Assembly: GCF_015207375.1 (NCBI RefSeq)
Contig: NZ_JADEWY010000007.1
Location: 19,065 to 83,064, forward strand
DNA length: 64,000 bases
Direction of reading: 5' to 3'
From: Coleofasciculus sp. LEGE 07092
Lineage (GTDB): Bacteria; Cyanobacteriota; Cyanobacteriia; Cyanobacteriales; Coleofasciculaceae
The notes under the pieces are model-generated. The model saw only the letters and a list, made by a program, of their open reading frames with translations, searched no databases and was not told the DNA's origin. Each line of letters starts with the position of its first letter. The first letter of the stretch is position 1. Positions 38,432 to 46,666 of this stretch are shown here, piece by piece. Made by a program: the position numbers and the translations under genes.

Positions 38432-38498
38432 TTGTAGGAACGGGTTTAACCAAGATATTGGTTTTTTCACCTAGATATCGGTAAACCCGCCCCTACAA
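38432..38498. repeat. Palindromic element, TTGTAGG / CCTACAA arms
   Basis: Imperfect inverted arms TTGTAGG-n-CGGGTTTA-CC and GGTAAACCCG-n-CCTACAA lie around a 30-bp centre, between the convergent copper operon and DUF305 gene. It may serve as a shared terminator and resembles dispersed cyanobacterial palindromes. Confidence 0.55.
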
Positions 38499-38508
38499 CA
38501 ACCTGCCA

Positions 38509-39213
38509 TTACCAGCCTTGATGCATCCTACCCATTCCCGGACGACGAGGACTGCCATCTCTACCGCCGTGCATACCTCCCGGCATTCCAGCGACACCGA
38601 ACCAATCTTTTAACCAGCTTCGCATCTGCCAAATTTCATCTCGTTGAGTGGTAGCAATGTGTTGCGCGAAGGGACGCACGGGTTCATGTTCGACGAGATT
38701 GTGATTCACCAGCATTCGTGACATCATCACAGCACCCATATGGTGCATGATCATGTCTTCTAAGAAAGCTTGATCTAGTTCATCTCTTTGAAGTTGACTT
38801 AAATCGCGCATCATCGGTGTATAAGTCAGCGAACTTTCCTGCCCCAGGTACCACTGATCTAACCAACTCTGCATTTGCTCAAGCTCGGCACTTTGTACGT
38901 TAATAATGTTTTGAGCAAAGGCTCTCATTTCGGGGCGATCGCTCCTTTCTAGCACCAATTGAGCGGTATCAATAGCTTCTTTATGATGGGGAATCATCAA
39001 ACTAAAAAACTCAAATTCGTTGTCAGCTTGCATATGCTGCATCATGCCCATGTGCTGTCCAGCCATACCGTTCCAAGTAGAAGCGGGGGTTCTGTTGTCG
39101 AAGGGTATGGCACGTATGGCACGTGAAACTAAGTGGGGATTAGCCGCAAGAGTGGCAGAGGTAGCGATACCAGCACCTGCCAGGATAATCAATGAAATTT
39201 TTTTGAGCATCAT
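38509..39213 (-). CDS. DUF305 periplasmic four-helix protein, copper-associated
   Basis: A 234-residue exported protein. A signal peptide (LIILAGAGIATSATLA) is followed by a tandem DUF305 ferritin-like region with MIPHHKEAIDTAQLVLERSD and MIMHHMGAVMMSRM, typical metal-associated His/Met pairs. A Met/Gly/His-rich tail ends the protein. DUF305 genes are common in copper-resistance loci, and periplasmic copper handling is the likely role. It is the last and apparently only intact gene of the decayed copper operon. Its ATG overlaps the premature stop of the kinase remnant. Confidence 0.8.
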   Translation of the reverse strand: MMLKKISLIILAGAGIATSATLAANPHLVSRAIRAIPFDNRTPASTWNGMAGQHMGMMQHMQADNEFEFFSLMIPHHKEAIDTAQLVLERSDRPEMRAFAQNIINVQSAELEQMQSWLDQWYLGQESSLTYTPMMRDLSQLQRDELDQAFLEDMIMHHMGAVMMSRMLVNHNLVEHEPVRPFAQHIATTQRDEIWQMRSWLKDWFGVAGMPGGMHGGRDGSPRRPGMGRMHQGW

Positions 39214-40202
39214 AGGAAGCGATCGAAAATTTGTTTCTGATCTTCAGGGGCAATGCCAATTCCGGTATCTTGGATCTGAATCAGAGCGTAATGCTGATAG
39301 CTATCGAGAATTAGAATAACCTTGCCATCAGCAGGAGTGTATTGAATCCCATTGGTGACTAAGTTGGAAACCAGACGATACAGTTGCTCTTCATTACCCA
39401 TAATCTCCAGGGGTTGCGAGACTCGCATTTCCGTAGTTAGGTTTACATCTGCTGCCATTGCCAGAGGCGCTAATTCTTCGGCAATATCGCTGAGTAAATC
39501 ATTGAGGGAAACGCATTCATTCTTTGCGATCGCATTTTGTTGGCTGAGTAATTCCTGCCGATCCATGCGGCACAATAGCAACAGAGCATCAACAAGTTGA
39601 GAGAGTCGGTAATTCTGGCGTCCCACCACTCGCAGTGTTTCTCGTGACTCTGACTCGTTGAGCTGATTGAGTCGCAGGGTTGATTCGATAGTAGCTCGAA
39701 TCGCGGCTAAGGGAGTGCGTAACTCGTGAGCGGCATCTGCTGTAAACTGTTGAATTTGCCGATAGGATTGGTAAATGGGCTTTATGGCGAGTCCCGCTAA
39801 CCACCAACTGCAAATGCCAACTAGGAATAGGGCTATCGGTAATCCCAATAATATAATCCACCGGACGGCTGTTAAATAATCGTCAAAGTCTTTAATCGAT
39901 CGTCCCACTTGCAGATATCCCCAGAAGCGATTGTCTTGGGTGTGCAACAGTAGGGAGATTTGGCGATAACGTGTACCATCGCTATCGGTGAGAGTGTGCC
40001 ATTGCGGTTGTGAGGTATCCCTGGCAGTTGGCGGTAATCCCTCTGGCAGTTGTTCGGTAAAGGCAATGAGTTGTCCTGATCGGTTGAGGAAACGCAGGTA
40101 GTAGTCCTCTCGGCGAATTATACCGATCCGATGACTCTCACCGTCAGACTTCTGATTGAAGCAGGAAGTACCCAGGATACAAACATCCGGTAGCGATCGC
40201 AC
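39210..40202 (-). CDS. Sensor histidine kinase, truncated at both ends (likely non-functional)
   Basis: 330 residues remain of a cyanobacterial Cu/Ni-sensing type kinase (Hik31/RppB-like). The periplasmic sensor half (DYYLRFLNRSGQLIAF; QDNRFWGYLQVGRS) and one membrane helix are present. The first helix and about 90 residues are missing. The H-box FTADAAHELRTPLAA (H159), N-box and G1 box (DTGIGIAPEDQKQIFDRF) remain, but the protein stops right after IFDRFL, without the G2 ATP-lid motif. Both ends coincide with HIP1-like sequence: GCGATCGC at 40193-40200 and GCGATCGA at 39219-39226. The start is a GTG formed at the deletion joint. It is treated as a degraded gene with an open frame. Confidence 0.8.
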   Translation of the reverse strand: MRSLPDVCILGTSCFNQKSDGESHRIGIIRREDYYLRFLNRSGQLIAFTEQLPEGLPPTARDTSQPQWHTLTDSDGTRYRQISLLLHTQDNRFWGYLQVGRSIKDFDDYLTAVRWIILLGLPIALFLVGICSWWLAGLAIKPIYQSYRQIQQFTADAAHELRTPLAAIRATIESTLRLNQLNESESRETLRVVGRQNYRLSQLVDALLLLCRMDRQELLSQQNAIAKNECVSLNDLLSDIAEELAPLAMAADVNLTTEMRVSQPLEIMGNEEQLYRLVSNLVTNGIQYTPADGKVILILDSYQHYALIQIQDTGIGIAPEDQKQIFDRFL

Positions 40203-40564
40203 CCATATTGCGCTAATTTTCGTCGCAGTAGGCGCATTTGAGCCGCAACAACATTACTCATTGGTTCAATTCCTACTTCCCAAAGCCGATCTAAAATTTG
40301 GTCGCGGGTAACAATTTGGTTAGGATGCCTCATGAAATATTCCAGCAACTGAAATTCTTTAGCAGTGAGGGAAATGTCCTGTCGATTCCCATTGGTATCC
40401 TGCAACCAAACAGAATTGGCGGTGTAGTCTGTATATTGGCTTTCTAGATAGTCCCATGCCTCGCTACCATCTAAAACCCAGTCAACCACATAGGCTTCTT
40501 GATGCAGAGTCCGTTTAATGGCAGCACCTAAATCTGGCTCATCTTCAACTAACAACACCTTCAT
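40118..40564 (-). CDS. OmpR-type response regulator with internal deletion (likely non-functional)
   Basis: 148 residues. The N-terminal receiver start is intact (MKVLLVEDEPDLGAAIKRTL to AWDYLESQYTDYT). It then jumps to the DNA-binding domain (NRQDISLTAKEFQLLEYFMR). About 80 residues including the phosphoacceptor aspartate and switch residues are absent. After LRRKLAQYGC the frame passes the HIP1 joint and continues in a wrong frame of the kinase gene. Family members of the RppA/CopR type are about 230 residues. It overlaps the kinase remnant by 85 bp, an artefact of the joint. Confidence 0.8.
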   Translation of the reverse strand: MKVLLVEDEPDLGAAIKRTLHQEAYVVDWVLDGSEAWDYLESQYTDYTANSVWLQDTNGNRQDISLTAKEFQLLEYFMRHPNQIVTRDQILDRLWEVGIEPMSNVVAAQMRLLRRKLAQYGCDRYRMFVSWVLPASIRSLTVRVIGSV

Positions 40565-40572
40565 AAAGTATT

Positions 40573-42021
40573 TTATTGGACATTAACCCAGAAATCAGCC
40601 GTAACAATTTCACCATTGCGATCAAACTGTCCCCACAACTTATACGTTCCCGGTTCAGGGAAATGAGTAACAAATTTCACTTCTCCAGCAGCATAATCCT
40701 TTAGAGCATGGGCATGAATGTAATCGGCTGCTGTTAAGTTCGATGACTGTTTCAGAATAACTAAATGTCCTCTTTCTCCCAAGTACGGTTGCAAATCGGT
40801 TACGGGCTGGTTATTAACTGTATCTTGTAAATTAAACCCTACTATTACTTCTTCCCCAGCTTTTATCGTTGGCTGATCGAATGTCAGATTAACTTGAGTA
40901 TTGCCAAACATCTTGGTGAGATTAGTATCCTCAGCCGTGGCTACTAATTTAGCACCAGTAACTGTTGTTTTTACTAAATAAACTCGTTCTGGTTGCTCCA
41001 TTGGTTTGTAATCGCTAAAAATTGTATAAGCCCCAGCTTTCGGCAAATTTGCTTCCACTTCAAAACGACCATTCCCTTTGTAATCAGGATGAAGATGCAG
41101 GAAAACCTGAAGGTCATCACTGACGACAATGAGATGCATCAGCTTTTCTTGAAAAGACTCAAAATCAGCAATTGCCTTCCAAGTCTCTTCTTCTGGTAAT
41201 TGCTGATTTGCCAGTAAGATGGCACACAACGCCGGACTCAGGGTTAATGCCACAAACGTTGAGGCAAAAATTGACACCAAATACGCCACCCCCATCGGCG
41301 CAAAAATCCGCCCTTCTACTCCTGTGAGTGAGAAAATCGGTGCAAAAACAACGGCAATAATTACCGTGGAAAACAGCACACTGACCCGCACTTCCACTGA
41401 AGTATCATAAACCACTTGAAAGGGAGGCTTAGGATTTCCAGCAAGTTGGTTTTTCCGTAACCCCCGATAGCAGTTTTCCATATCCACAATTGAGTCATCC
41501 ACCACTGACCCAATTGCGACTGCCAATCCTCCTAATGTCATGGTATTGATACCCTGACCAAATAAGTTCATCAGCATCAAACAAATTAAAAGAGAGAGAG
41601 GAATAGCGCTGAGGGTAATAGCGGCAGTGCGCCAGTTCATTAAAAATAGGAACAGGATAATCGAGACAATAATAATGCCATCCCGCAGGGAATCTCTGAC
41701 ATTGTGAATAGAAGCATCAATAAAATCAGACTGGCGAAAGGTAACGGTTACTTTGACATCTGGAGGCAAACTCGGTTTAATTTCTTCCATCGCCGCTTCC
41801 ACCGCTTTCGTTACCGTGGAAGTATCTGCCATTGGCTGTTTATTGACCATCACCACAACGGCTTTTTTGCCATCCAAGCTGGCATCCCCCCGCTTCAATG
41901 CCGCACCAATTTTGACATCCGCTACATCAGAAAGCAGAACGGGTGTACCCTGGTGTGCCGTTATAACTGATTGTTTCAACTCTTCAATCGACTCAATTCT
42001 GCCAATCCCTCGAATTAGCAT
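40573..42021 (-). CDS. Chimeric gene: CusA/CzcA RND pump segment fused to a periplasmic YtkA-like domain
   Basis: 482 residues. Residues 1 to about 290 are the first-half membrane region of a heavy-metal RND permease (MLIRGIGRIESIEELKQSVI; GLAVAIGSVVDDSIVDMENC; VFAPIFSLTGVEGRIFAPMG). After ALCAILLANQ the sequence switches in frame to a soluble domain (KLMHLIVVSDDLQVFLHLHP; PGTYKLWGQFDRNGEIVTAD). That domain is related to YtkA-like secreted metal-resistance proteins. The second half of the pump is absent. The fusion most simply reflects a deletion joining two genes of the operon. The 5' part of the pump is a separate fragment upstream. Confidence 0.75.
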   Translation of the reverse strand: MLIRGIGRIESIEELKQSVITAHQGTPVLLSDVADVKIGAALKRGDASLDGKKAVVVMVNKQPMADTSTVTKAVEAAMEEIKPSLPPDVKVTVTFRQSDFIDASIHNVRDSLRDGIIIVSIILFLFLMNWRTAAITLSAIPLSLLICLMLMNLFGQGINTMTLGGLAVAIGSVVDDSIVDMENCYRGLRKNQLAGNPKPPFQVVYDTSVEVRVSVLFSTVIIAVVFAPIFSLTGVEGRIFAPMGVAYLVSIFASTFVALTLSPALCAILLANQQLPEEETWKAIADFESFQEKLMHLIVVSDDLQVFLHLHPDYKGNGRFEVEANLPKAGAYTIFSDYKPMEQPERVYLVKTTVTGAKLVATAEDTNLTKMFGNTQVNLTFDQPTIKAGEEVIVGFNLQDTVNNQPVTDLQPYLGERGHLVILKQSSNLTAADYIHAHALKDYAAGEVKFVTHFPEPGTYKLWGQFDRNGEIVTADFWVNVQ

Positions 42022-42038
42022 TTCTTGGTCTGGAGTAA

Positions 42039-42545
42039 TTAAAAAACCTCCAGCCGCATTTGTATTTGCCCCCCCTTACTAAGGGGGGGTGGATTTTGAA
42101 TTTCAATCGTGAAGGCATATTGAATAACTGTGCCAATAGGGGAAGAAATCGGCGAAATTTGCGGCGTTTCCACTCCTTCCGGCAATCGAGTAGTTGCTTG
42201 CTGCAAGCGTTCAGTAACTAACTGCCGTGCTTGATAAATATCAGTACCCCATTTAAAAATAACTTTTACCACTGAAAGACCAACCCCAGAAGCGGAACGC
42301 ACTGTAGTGATGCCAGGAGTCCCATTAATCGCACTTTCAATGGGTAGGGTAACGAGAGATTCGACTTCTTCCGGTGCGAGTCCCGGTGCTTCTGTTTGAA
42401 TCTCAACTTGAGGCGGTGCGAATTCGGGAAACACATCCAGGGGCATTCGGGAAACGGTAATAAAGCTCCAAACGGTGACAATAACGGCACCAATTACAAT
42501 TAACCAGCGTTGAGCGATCGACCATTTCAGGATGGTGTTGAGCAT
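42039..42545 (-). pseudogene. 5' fragment of CusA/CzcA-type RND efflux gene
   Basis: It encodes the true pump N-terminus (MLNTILKWSIAQRWLIVIGA; MPLDVFPEFAPPQVEIQTEA) to about TVIQYAFT. It then reads into a C7TT-ACT-AAG7 hairpin (42069-42089) and stops. Beyond the hairpin the next pump residues (ANTNAAGGFLITPDQEM) resume in another frame behind a stop. About 75-80 residues are missing between the two parts. The hairpin therefore marks an insertion/deletion joint that split the gene. Confidence 0.82.
42069..42089. repeat. C7/G7 palindrome at the cusA break
   Basis: CCCCCCCTT-ACT-AAGGGGGGG is a member of the dispersed C-run/G-run palindrome family also seen near 60701-60729. It lies exactly at the break of the RND pump gene. 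Confidence 0.75.
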
Positions 42546-42589
42546 TTATCACGTGTCAGTGTTAGAATCCCTTCCTAGATTGTTGACAC

Positions 42590-42612
42590 ATGAAAATGAA
42601 ATTAGGATGAAA
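42590..42612 (-). promoter_or_regulatory. CopR-like TTCAT direct repeats upstream of the RND operon
   Basis: On the minus strand three TTTCAT copies are spaced TTTCAT-CCTAA-TTTCAT-TTTCAT, 45-65 bp before the pump start codon. Synechocystis CopR recognises TTCAT-N4-7-TTCAT direct repeats upstream of copper-resistance genes (recalled), and the 6-nt gap here fits. The operon's own regulator gene is broken. Confidence 0.5.
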
Positions 42613-43007
42613 TGCGATGGGTTCGCTGCACCGATAGCGCTAGCGCATCAGATGTTAAAGATGAAGCAGGTTAAAGAAAGAGCAGTTTATAGTGGGGATG
42701 TTAAGCCTTAAAATTTGAGGCAATGCTAAGTAGTAGATTCAAAGAAAACATTTAAACCCTGTTATGCTCCTGGATGATTTCACTTATTTACTACTTGCTT
42801 AATCCGGAAAGTGACAGAAAAGGGATATGTGCGAAATAGGGCAACGAGGAGCTGAAATGCTGGTTCTGTCAAAACCATCAGACACTCTTTAGAGATAGAA
42901 CTCCCCGATGTAGCGCTGAGAGATACTCGTTCGGTGCGATCAAGCTGAAAAGGTTAGTAATTACTGCCAGAAGACGACTCTAGCCAGCGAAATAACACTC
43001 GATGTAG

Positions 43008-43028
43008 GACAGGCATCTTGCCTGTCCC
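43008..43028. repeat. GGACAGGCA / TGCCTGTCC hairpin
   Basis: A perfect 9-bp stem with a 3-nt loop lies downstream of trpE (about 150 bp past its stop). A relative (CAGGCAAGATGCCTG) lies at about 52521-52537 after the DUF2808 gene. It is a dispersed palindrome and a possible terminator. Confidence 0.55.
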
Positions 43029-43174
43029 TGACTGTCCCTGGCACGCTAGCAAAATATCCAGAAGAAAAGGCAAACCATGAAAAATAAATTTTGACTCAGT
43101 ATGAGTTAATCGTCGATAGTACAGAGCAAATGATTGGCAAATGCTCTATATTGAAGCCATTAAACCTTTTGCCT

Positions 43175-44701
43175 CTAATTTCCTAAACACCGAATTGCTT
43201 CTAGCAACCCTTTCGCTTTATTGAGCGTTTCCTCGTATTCTTTTTCTGGGTTAGAATCAGCCACTAAACCCGCACCAGCTTGCACGGATACGATATGCTT
43301 GCCCGACTCACTCGGACGTACCACCATCGTGCGAATTGCGATCGCACTATTGAGCTGACCTTCAAAATCATACCAGCCGTAGACACCAGAGTAAGGTCCG
43401 CGCCGTTCGGGTTCGAGTTCGTGAACGATTTCCATTGCCCGAATCTTGGGTGCGCCACTCACAGTACCGGCAGGGAAGCAAGCTTTGAGCAAATCCCAGG
43501 CGGTTTTCTTCTCGTCGAGTTCGCCTACCACATTGCTGACAATGTGCATAACGTGGGAGTAGCGCTCAATCACCATCAGTTCATCAACGGTTACCGTACC
43601 ACTTTTGCAGGCGCGACCCAAATCATTACGACCAAGGTCTACTAGCATAACGTGTTCAGCAATTTCTTTGGGGTCTTGCAGCAACTCGTGAGCTAGGGCA
43701 TCATCTTCCTGAAGCGTTTGCCCTCGGCGTCGGGTTCCGGCAATGGGACGCAGGGTTGCTTGGAGTCCTCCTTGAGGCGACTGAGTTGCCTTAACCATGA
43801 CTTCTGGGCTAGAACCAATGATTTGCCAATCCCCAAAATTAAAATATGCCATGTAAGGGGAGGGATTGATCAAGCGCAGGGAACGGTAAAGGGCAAAGGG
43901 TTCTCCGCCATAGTCTGCCGATAGGCGCTGGGATAAGACTACCTGAAAGATATCGCCAGCGCGAATATAATCTTTAGCTTTTTGGACATTGGCGCAGAAC
44001 TGGGGCGCTTCGGTATTGCTGGTGTAGGATAGCTCCTGCGTCGCACTATCTGGGGATGTCCATTCCAATACGGTATCTTTCCCAGATAGAGGCAGTTGCA
44101 GTTTGTGGACGAGTACTCGCACGCGATCGCAAGCTTGCTGATATGCCTGTTGCCAATCTACTTCAGGGTTTCGCAAATCTGCATAAGCGATCGCCCAAAT
44201 TTTACGCTTCACCTGATCGAAAATAATCAGGTTATCCACCTGCATCCACAGTCCATCCGGCAAATCCTTCTCTGTGGCTGGATAAACGGGAACGCGAGGC
44301 TCAATCCAGCGAATCAGTTCGTACCCCCAAAAACCAAATAAACCGCCAATTCCTGGCGGCAGTTGGGGTAATTTTACAGGGCGATAAGGTTCTAGACAAT
44401 TGGCTAAGGCATCGAAGGGATTGCCTTCAAAGACTGTCACCGATGCATCTCGGTGGGTCTGAGTGGTAGTATTTCCTCTTGCTTCGAGTATCCATAAGGG
44501 GTCGCACCCCAGTAAACTGTAACGTCCTACATTTTCTCCACCTTCTACAGATTCCAACAGGAAACTGTAAGGCTGACCTGCACACACCTTATACCAAGCA
44601 GACACGGGTGTTTCTAAGTCGGCTACCCACTCTTGATAGACAGGAACAAAATTACCCTGTTGCGCTAGGTCACAAAACTGAGAAAAATCCGGTAGGAGCA
44701 T
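43175..44701 (-). CDS. trpE: Anthranilate synthase component I
   Basis: A 508-residue chorismate-using enzyme that makes anthranilate, the first step of tryptophan synthesis, with a TrpG amidotransferase partner not in this window. The chorismate-binding fold is shown by GDIFQVVLSQRL, PSPYMAYFNF, GSSPEVMV, RPIAGTRRRG, DLGRNDLGR and CFPAGTVSGAPKIRAMEI. The N-terminal LLESVEGGENVGRYSLLG is the usual feedback (tryptophan) binding region. It lies downstream of psaD on the same strand, an arrangement known from Synechocystis. Confidence 0.95.
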   Translation of the reverse strand: MLLPDFSQFCDLAQQGNFVPVYQEWVADLETPVSAWYKVCAGQPYSFLLESVEGGENVGRYSLLGCDPLWILEARGNTTTQTHRDASVTVFEGNPFDALANCLEPYRPVKLPQLPPGIGGLFGFWGYELIRWIEPRVPVYPATEKDLPDGLWMQVDNLIIFDQVKRKIWAIAYADLRNPEVDWQQAYQQACDRVRVLVHKLQLPLSGKDTVLEWTSPDSATQELSYTSNTEAPQFCANVQKAKDYIRAGDIFQVVLSQRLSADYGGEPFALYRSLRLINPSPYMAYFNFGDWQIIGSSPEVMVKATQSPQGGLQATLRPIAGTRRRGQTLQEDDALAHELLQDPKEIAEHVMLVDLGRNDLGRACKSGTVTVDELMVIERYSHVMHIVSNVVGELDEKKTAWDLLKACFPAGTVSGAPKIRAMEIVHELEPERRGPYSGVYGWYDFEGQLNSAIAIRTMVVRPSESGKHIVSVQAGAGLVADSNPEKEYEETLNKAKGLLEAIRCLGN

Positions 44702-44779
44702 AAGTTTAAGAAGTACGAAGTATGAAGTAAGGTTACTCCAATCTCAGGGGCAGGAGGATTAGATCCCGCCTTCGCGTCA

Positions 44780-44803
44780 CCCCCACCTGTAGAAAGGTGG
44801 GGG
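44780..44803. repeat. CCCCCACCT / AGGTGGGGG hairpin between psaD and trpE
   Basis: A 9-bp perfect stem with a 6-nt loop lies 24 bp past the psaD stop. No T-run follows on the minus strand, so it may stabilise the psaD 3' end instead of terminating. It is related to the element at 8094-8121. Confidence 0.6.
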
Positions 44804-44826
44804 AGTACACATCACAATCGGGTCAA

Positions 44827-45285
44827 CTAGACATCGTAAGTGGCTTTACCACTAAACTTCAGGGTGACAGGTTCTGGGTTTTTGCCGATATTGCGGTCTT
44901 TCTTACCGACATAGGGACGCCCTTCGTTCACCTTTTCTGGGAAGACACCATCTGCTGGGTGCAGATACTGGACTTCACCGCTGGGGTAAATCCGGTAAAT
45001 TTTGTAGTCTTCGATTTTAGGTTTGAATTGCAACCGCAGTTGAGCTCCCAGTGCCAGACACTGCTCTTTACGGGACAAATAAAGCAGATTTTCCCCTTGA
45101 TTCATGATGGCAGCGCCACCAGTGGGCATTTCAAAGACTTGCTGTTTGGAGCTAGTCCAAGTGATGGCGTATTTTTCTTCTACAGCGGCTTTAGTCAGCA
45201 AACCGCCAGTGCTGCCACCAAAGATAGGGGGCTTTCCGCTAAAGGGAGTCGGAGACTGTTCGGTAACGGTTTCTTGTTCTGCCAT
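44827..45285 (-). CDS. psaD: Photosystem I reaction centre subunit II
   Basis: A 152-residue stromal PSI subunit that docks ferredoxin and stabilises PsaC. The sequence [56 protein letters not shown] and [20 protein letters not shown] is characteristic of PsaD. The N-terminal acidic extension of about 12 residues is slightly longer than in Synechocystis. It is expected to be strongly light-regulated. Confidence 0.97.
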   Translation of the reverse strand: MAEQETVTEQSPTPFSGKPPIFGGSTGGLLTKAAVEEKYAITWTSSKQQVFEMPTGGAAIMNQGENLLYLSRKEQCLALGAQLRLQFKPKIEDYKIYRIYPSGEVQYLHPADGVFPEKVNEGRPYVGKKDRNIGKNPEPVTLKFSGKATYDV

Positions 45286-45378
45286 AGTTTACGGTCTCAA
45301 CTTTAATAAGGGCATTTAGGGAATGCTATCACTCCGGTCCTACCCGTCTTGTCACTTTGTCAAGAACTGTTACAGTTG

Positions 45379-45430
45379 GTCATTAGTCCTTTGTCCTTTG
45401 TCATTCGTCATTCCTCATTCGTCATTTGTC
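45379..45430 (+). repeat. STRR heptamer array (TCATTTG / TCCTTTG type)
   Basis: Tandem variants of TCATTNG, TCCTTTG and TCATTCG lie immediately before the cobO start codon. Such heptamer arrays are common in filamentous cyanobacteria. The open frame running through it upstream of cobO is a by-product. Confidence 0.75.
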
Positions 45431-45438
45431 AATTAGTT

Positions 45439-46134
45439 ATGAAGACCAATTCTGCTCCCAACTGGAACAAAACCTTGGAATCCGAGAATATTGCTGAGTC
45501 AGAGGCATCAGGGCTGACTCCAGAGCAGCACCAGAAAAAAATGCAGCGGCGTAAGCAGGTACAGGAAGAACGTCTTGAGCGAGCGTCGAGAGAGAAGGGA
45601 TTGATTATTGTTCACACAGGTAACGGTAAGGGGAAGACAACAGCAGCGTTGGGAATGGTGTTGCGATCGCTCGGTCATGGGTATCGGGTGGCGATCGTAC
45701 AGTTTATTAAAGGAGCGTGGGAACCAGCAGAGAAGGCAGCGTTTCAGCCGTGGACAGTTGCGGCAACTGGGGAGACACCACGGCTAGAATTCCATGCCAT
45801 GGGAGAGGGGTTTACCTGGGAGACGCAAAACCGGGAACGAGATATTCAAAAAGCGAATACGGCTTGGGAAAAGGCACTGGAGTTTATCCGTAATCGGGAG
45901 TTTCAGTTGGTGCTGTTGGATGAGGTTAACGTGGCATTGAAGTTAGGATACCTGAACGTTGAGGAGGTGCTGGTAGGATTAGAGCAAAAACCAGAAGATT
46001 CTCACGTCATCCTCACGGGTAGAGGAGCACCCGCAGAATTAATCGAGCGTGCGGATTTGGTAACGGAGATGACACTGGTGAAGCATCCGTTTCGAGAACA
46101 GGGGGTTAAGGCGCAACCGGGAATTGAGTTTTAA
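45439..46134 (+). CDS. cobO: Cob(I)yrinic acid a,c-diamide adenosyltransferase
   Basis: A 231-residue CobA/CobO/BtuR-type ATP:corrinoid adenosyltransferase that makes the adenosyl-cobalt bond. The P-loop is GNGKGKTT (61-68). IVQFIKGAWEPAEK, FHAMGEGFTWETQ, LLDEVNVALKLGYL and HVILTGRGAPAELIERADLV follow the family order. The start ATG at 45439 gives MKTNSAPNWNKTLE, the usual N-terminus. The 30-residue upstream extension is STRR-encoded and rejected. No cobalamin riboswitch was recognised upstream. Confidence 0.93.
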   Translation: MKTNSAPNWNKTLESENIAESEASGLTPEQHQKKMQRRKQVQEERLERASREKGLIIVHTGNGKGKTTAALGMVLRSLGHGYRVAIVQFIKGAWEPAEKAAFQPWTVAATGETPRLEFHAMGEGFTWETQNRERDIQKANTAWEKALEFIRNREFQLVLLDEVNVALKLGYLNVEEVLVGLEQKPEDSHVILTGRGAPAELIERADLVTEMTLVKHPFREQGVKAQPGIEF

Positions 46135-46666
46135 GTTAAGGCTGAATTGCGTAGATTGATGTAGTTTGGTGTAGCTGAATTTCCTACCTTCGAGAGTGGC
46201 TAAAAGGGATGCGATCGCATCCCGTTAGAAATTACACAAATCTATATGTAGATGAAGTCCGCGTAGGCAGACTAACGAAGGATAGTCATACCTATCTAAA
46301 CGCACCTTCTTTACTAAAACTTTATAAAGATTCGATAATTATTCGCTTAAGCTTCATGAAAATAATCCAAATAATTACTTAAAATACAAATATCGGAAAA
46401 TAATTGTCTGGAAAGAAAAATACCACTAATCCTAGAGTTATTAGTGGCTGATAAATTTGGCTTTATTTTGCCCATCTCTGGGTTAATCATTTGATGTTTG
46501 CCTAAATTATAGTCGTGATTTAACTGTCAAGTTTCCACGGCAATCATTGTCGTTTTTATTGCTTAAAGTTTGGGAGTTAGTTTAGTTGGGTGTCCCCTAG
46601 GTTTAAGGACAGCCGTTAAATTCAGTCCCATAATTAAACCTCGAAAAATACTAATCGGAGTATCCT
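46135..46666. other. 532-bp AT-rich leader region before the RTX gene
   Basis: No coding frame was recognised. The region contains a perfect 18-bp palindrome around a HIP1 site (GGGATGCGATCGCATCCC, 46206-46223) and a CCACTAAT / ATTAGTGG hairpin (46423-46447). Its high AT content fits a long promoter/5'-UTR for the downstream secreted protein. A GGAG lies seven bases before that gene's ATG. Confidence 0.5.

Larger units (their letters stand above)
42546..43174. other. 629-bp intergenic region
   Basis: It lies between trpE (convergent side) and the decayed copper operon. It holds the TTCAT repeats (42590-42612) and a GGACAGGCA / TGCCTGTCC hairpin at 43008-43028. No complete coding frame or recognisable gene remnant was seen in the remaining sequence. 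Confidence 0.5.

Noticed and set aside
45286..45438. Possible cobalamin riboswitch upstream of cobO.
   Set aside because: The interval is short and mostly an STRR heptamer array; no B12-box-like core was seen.
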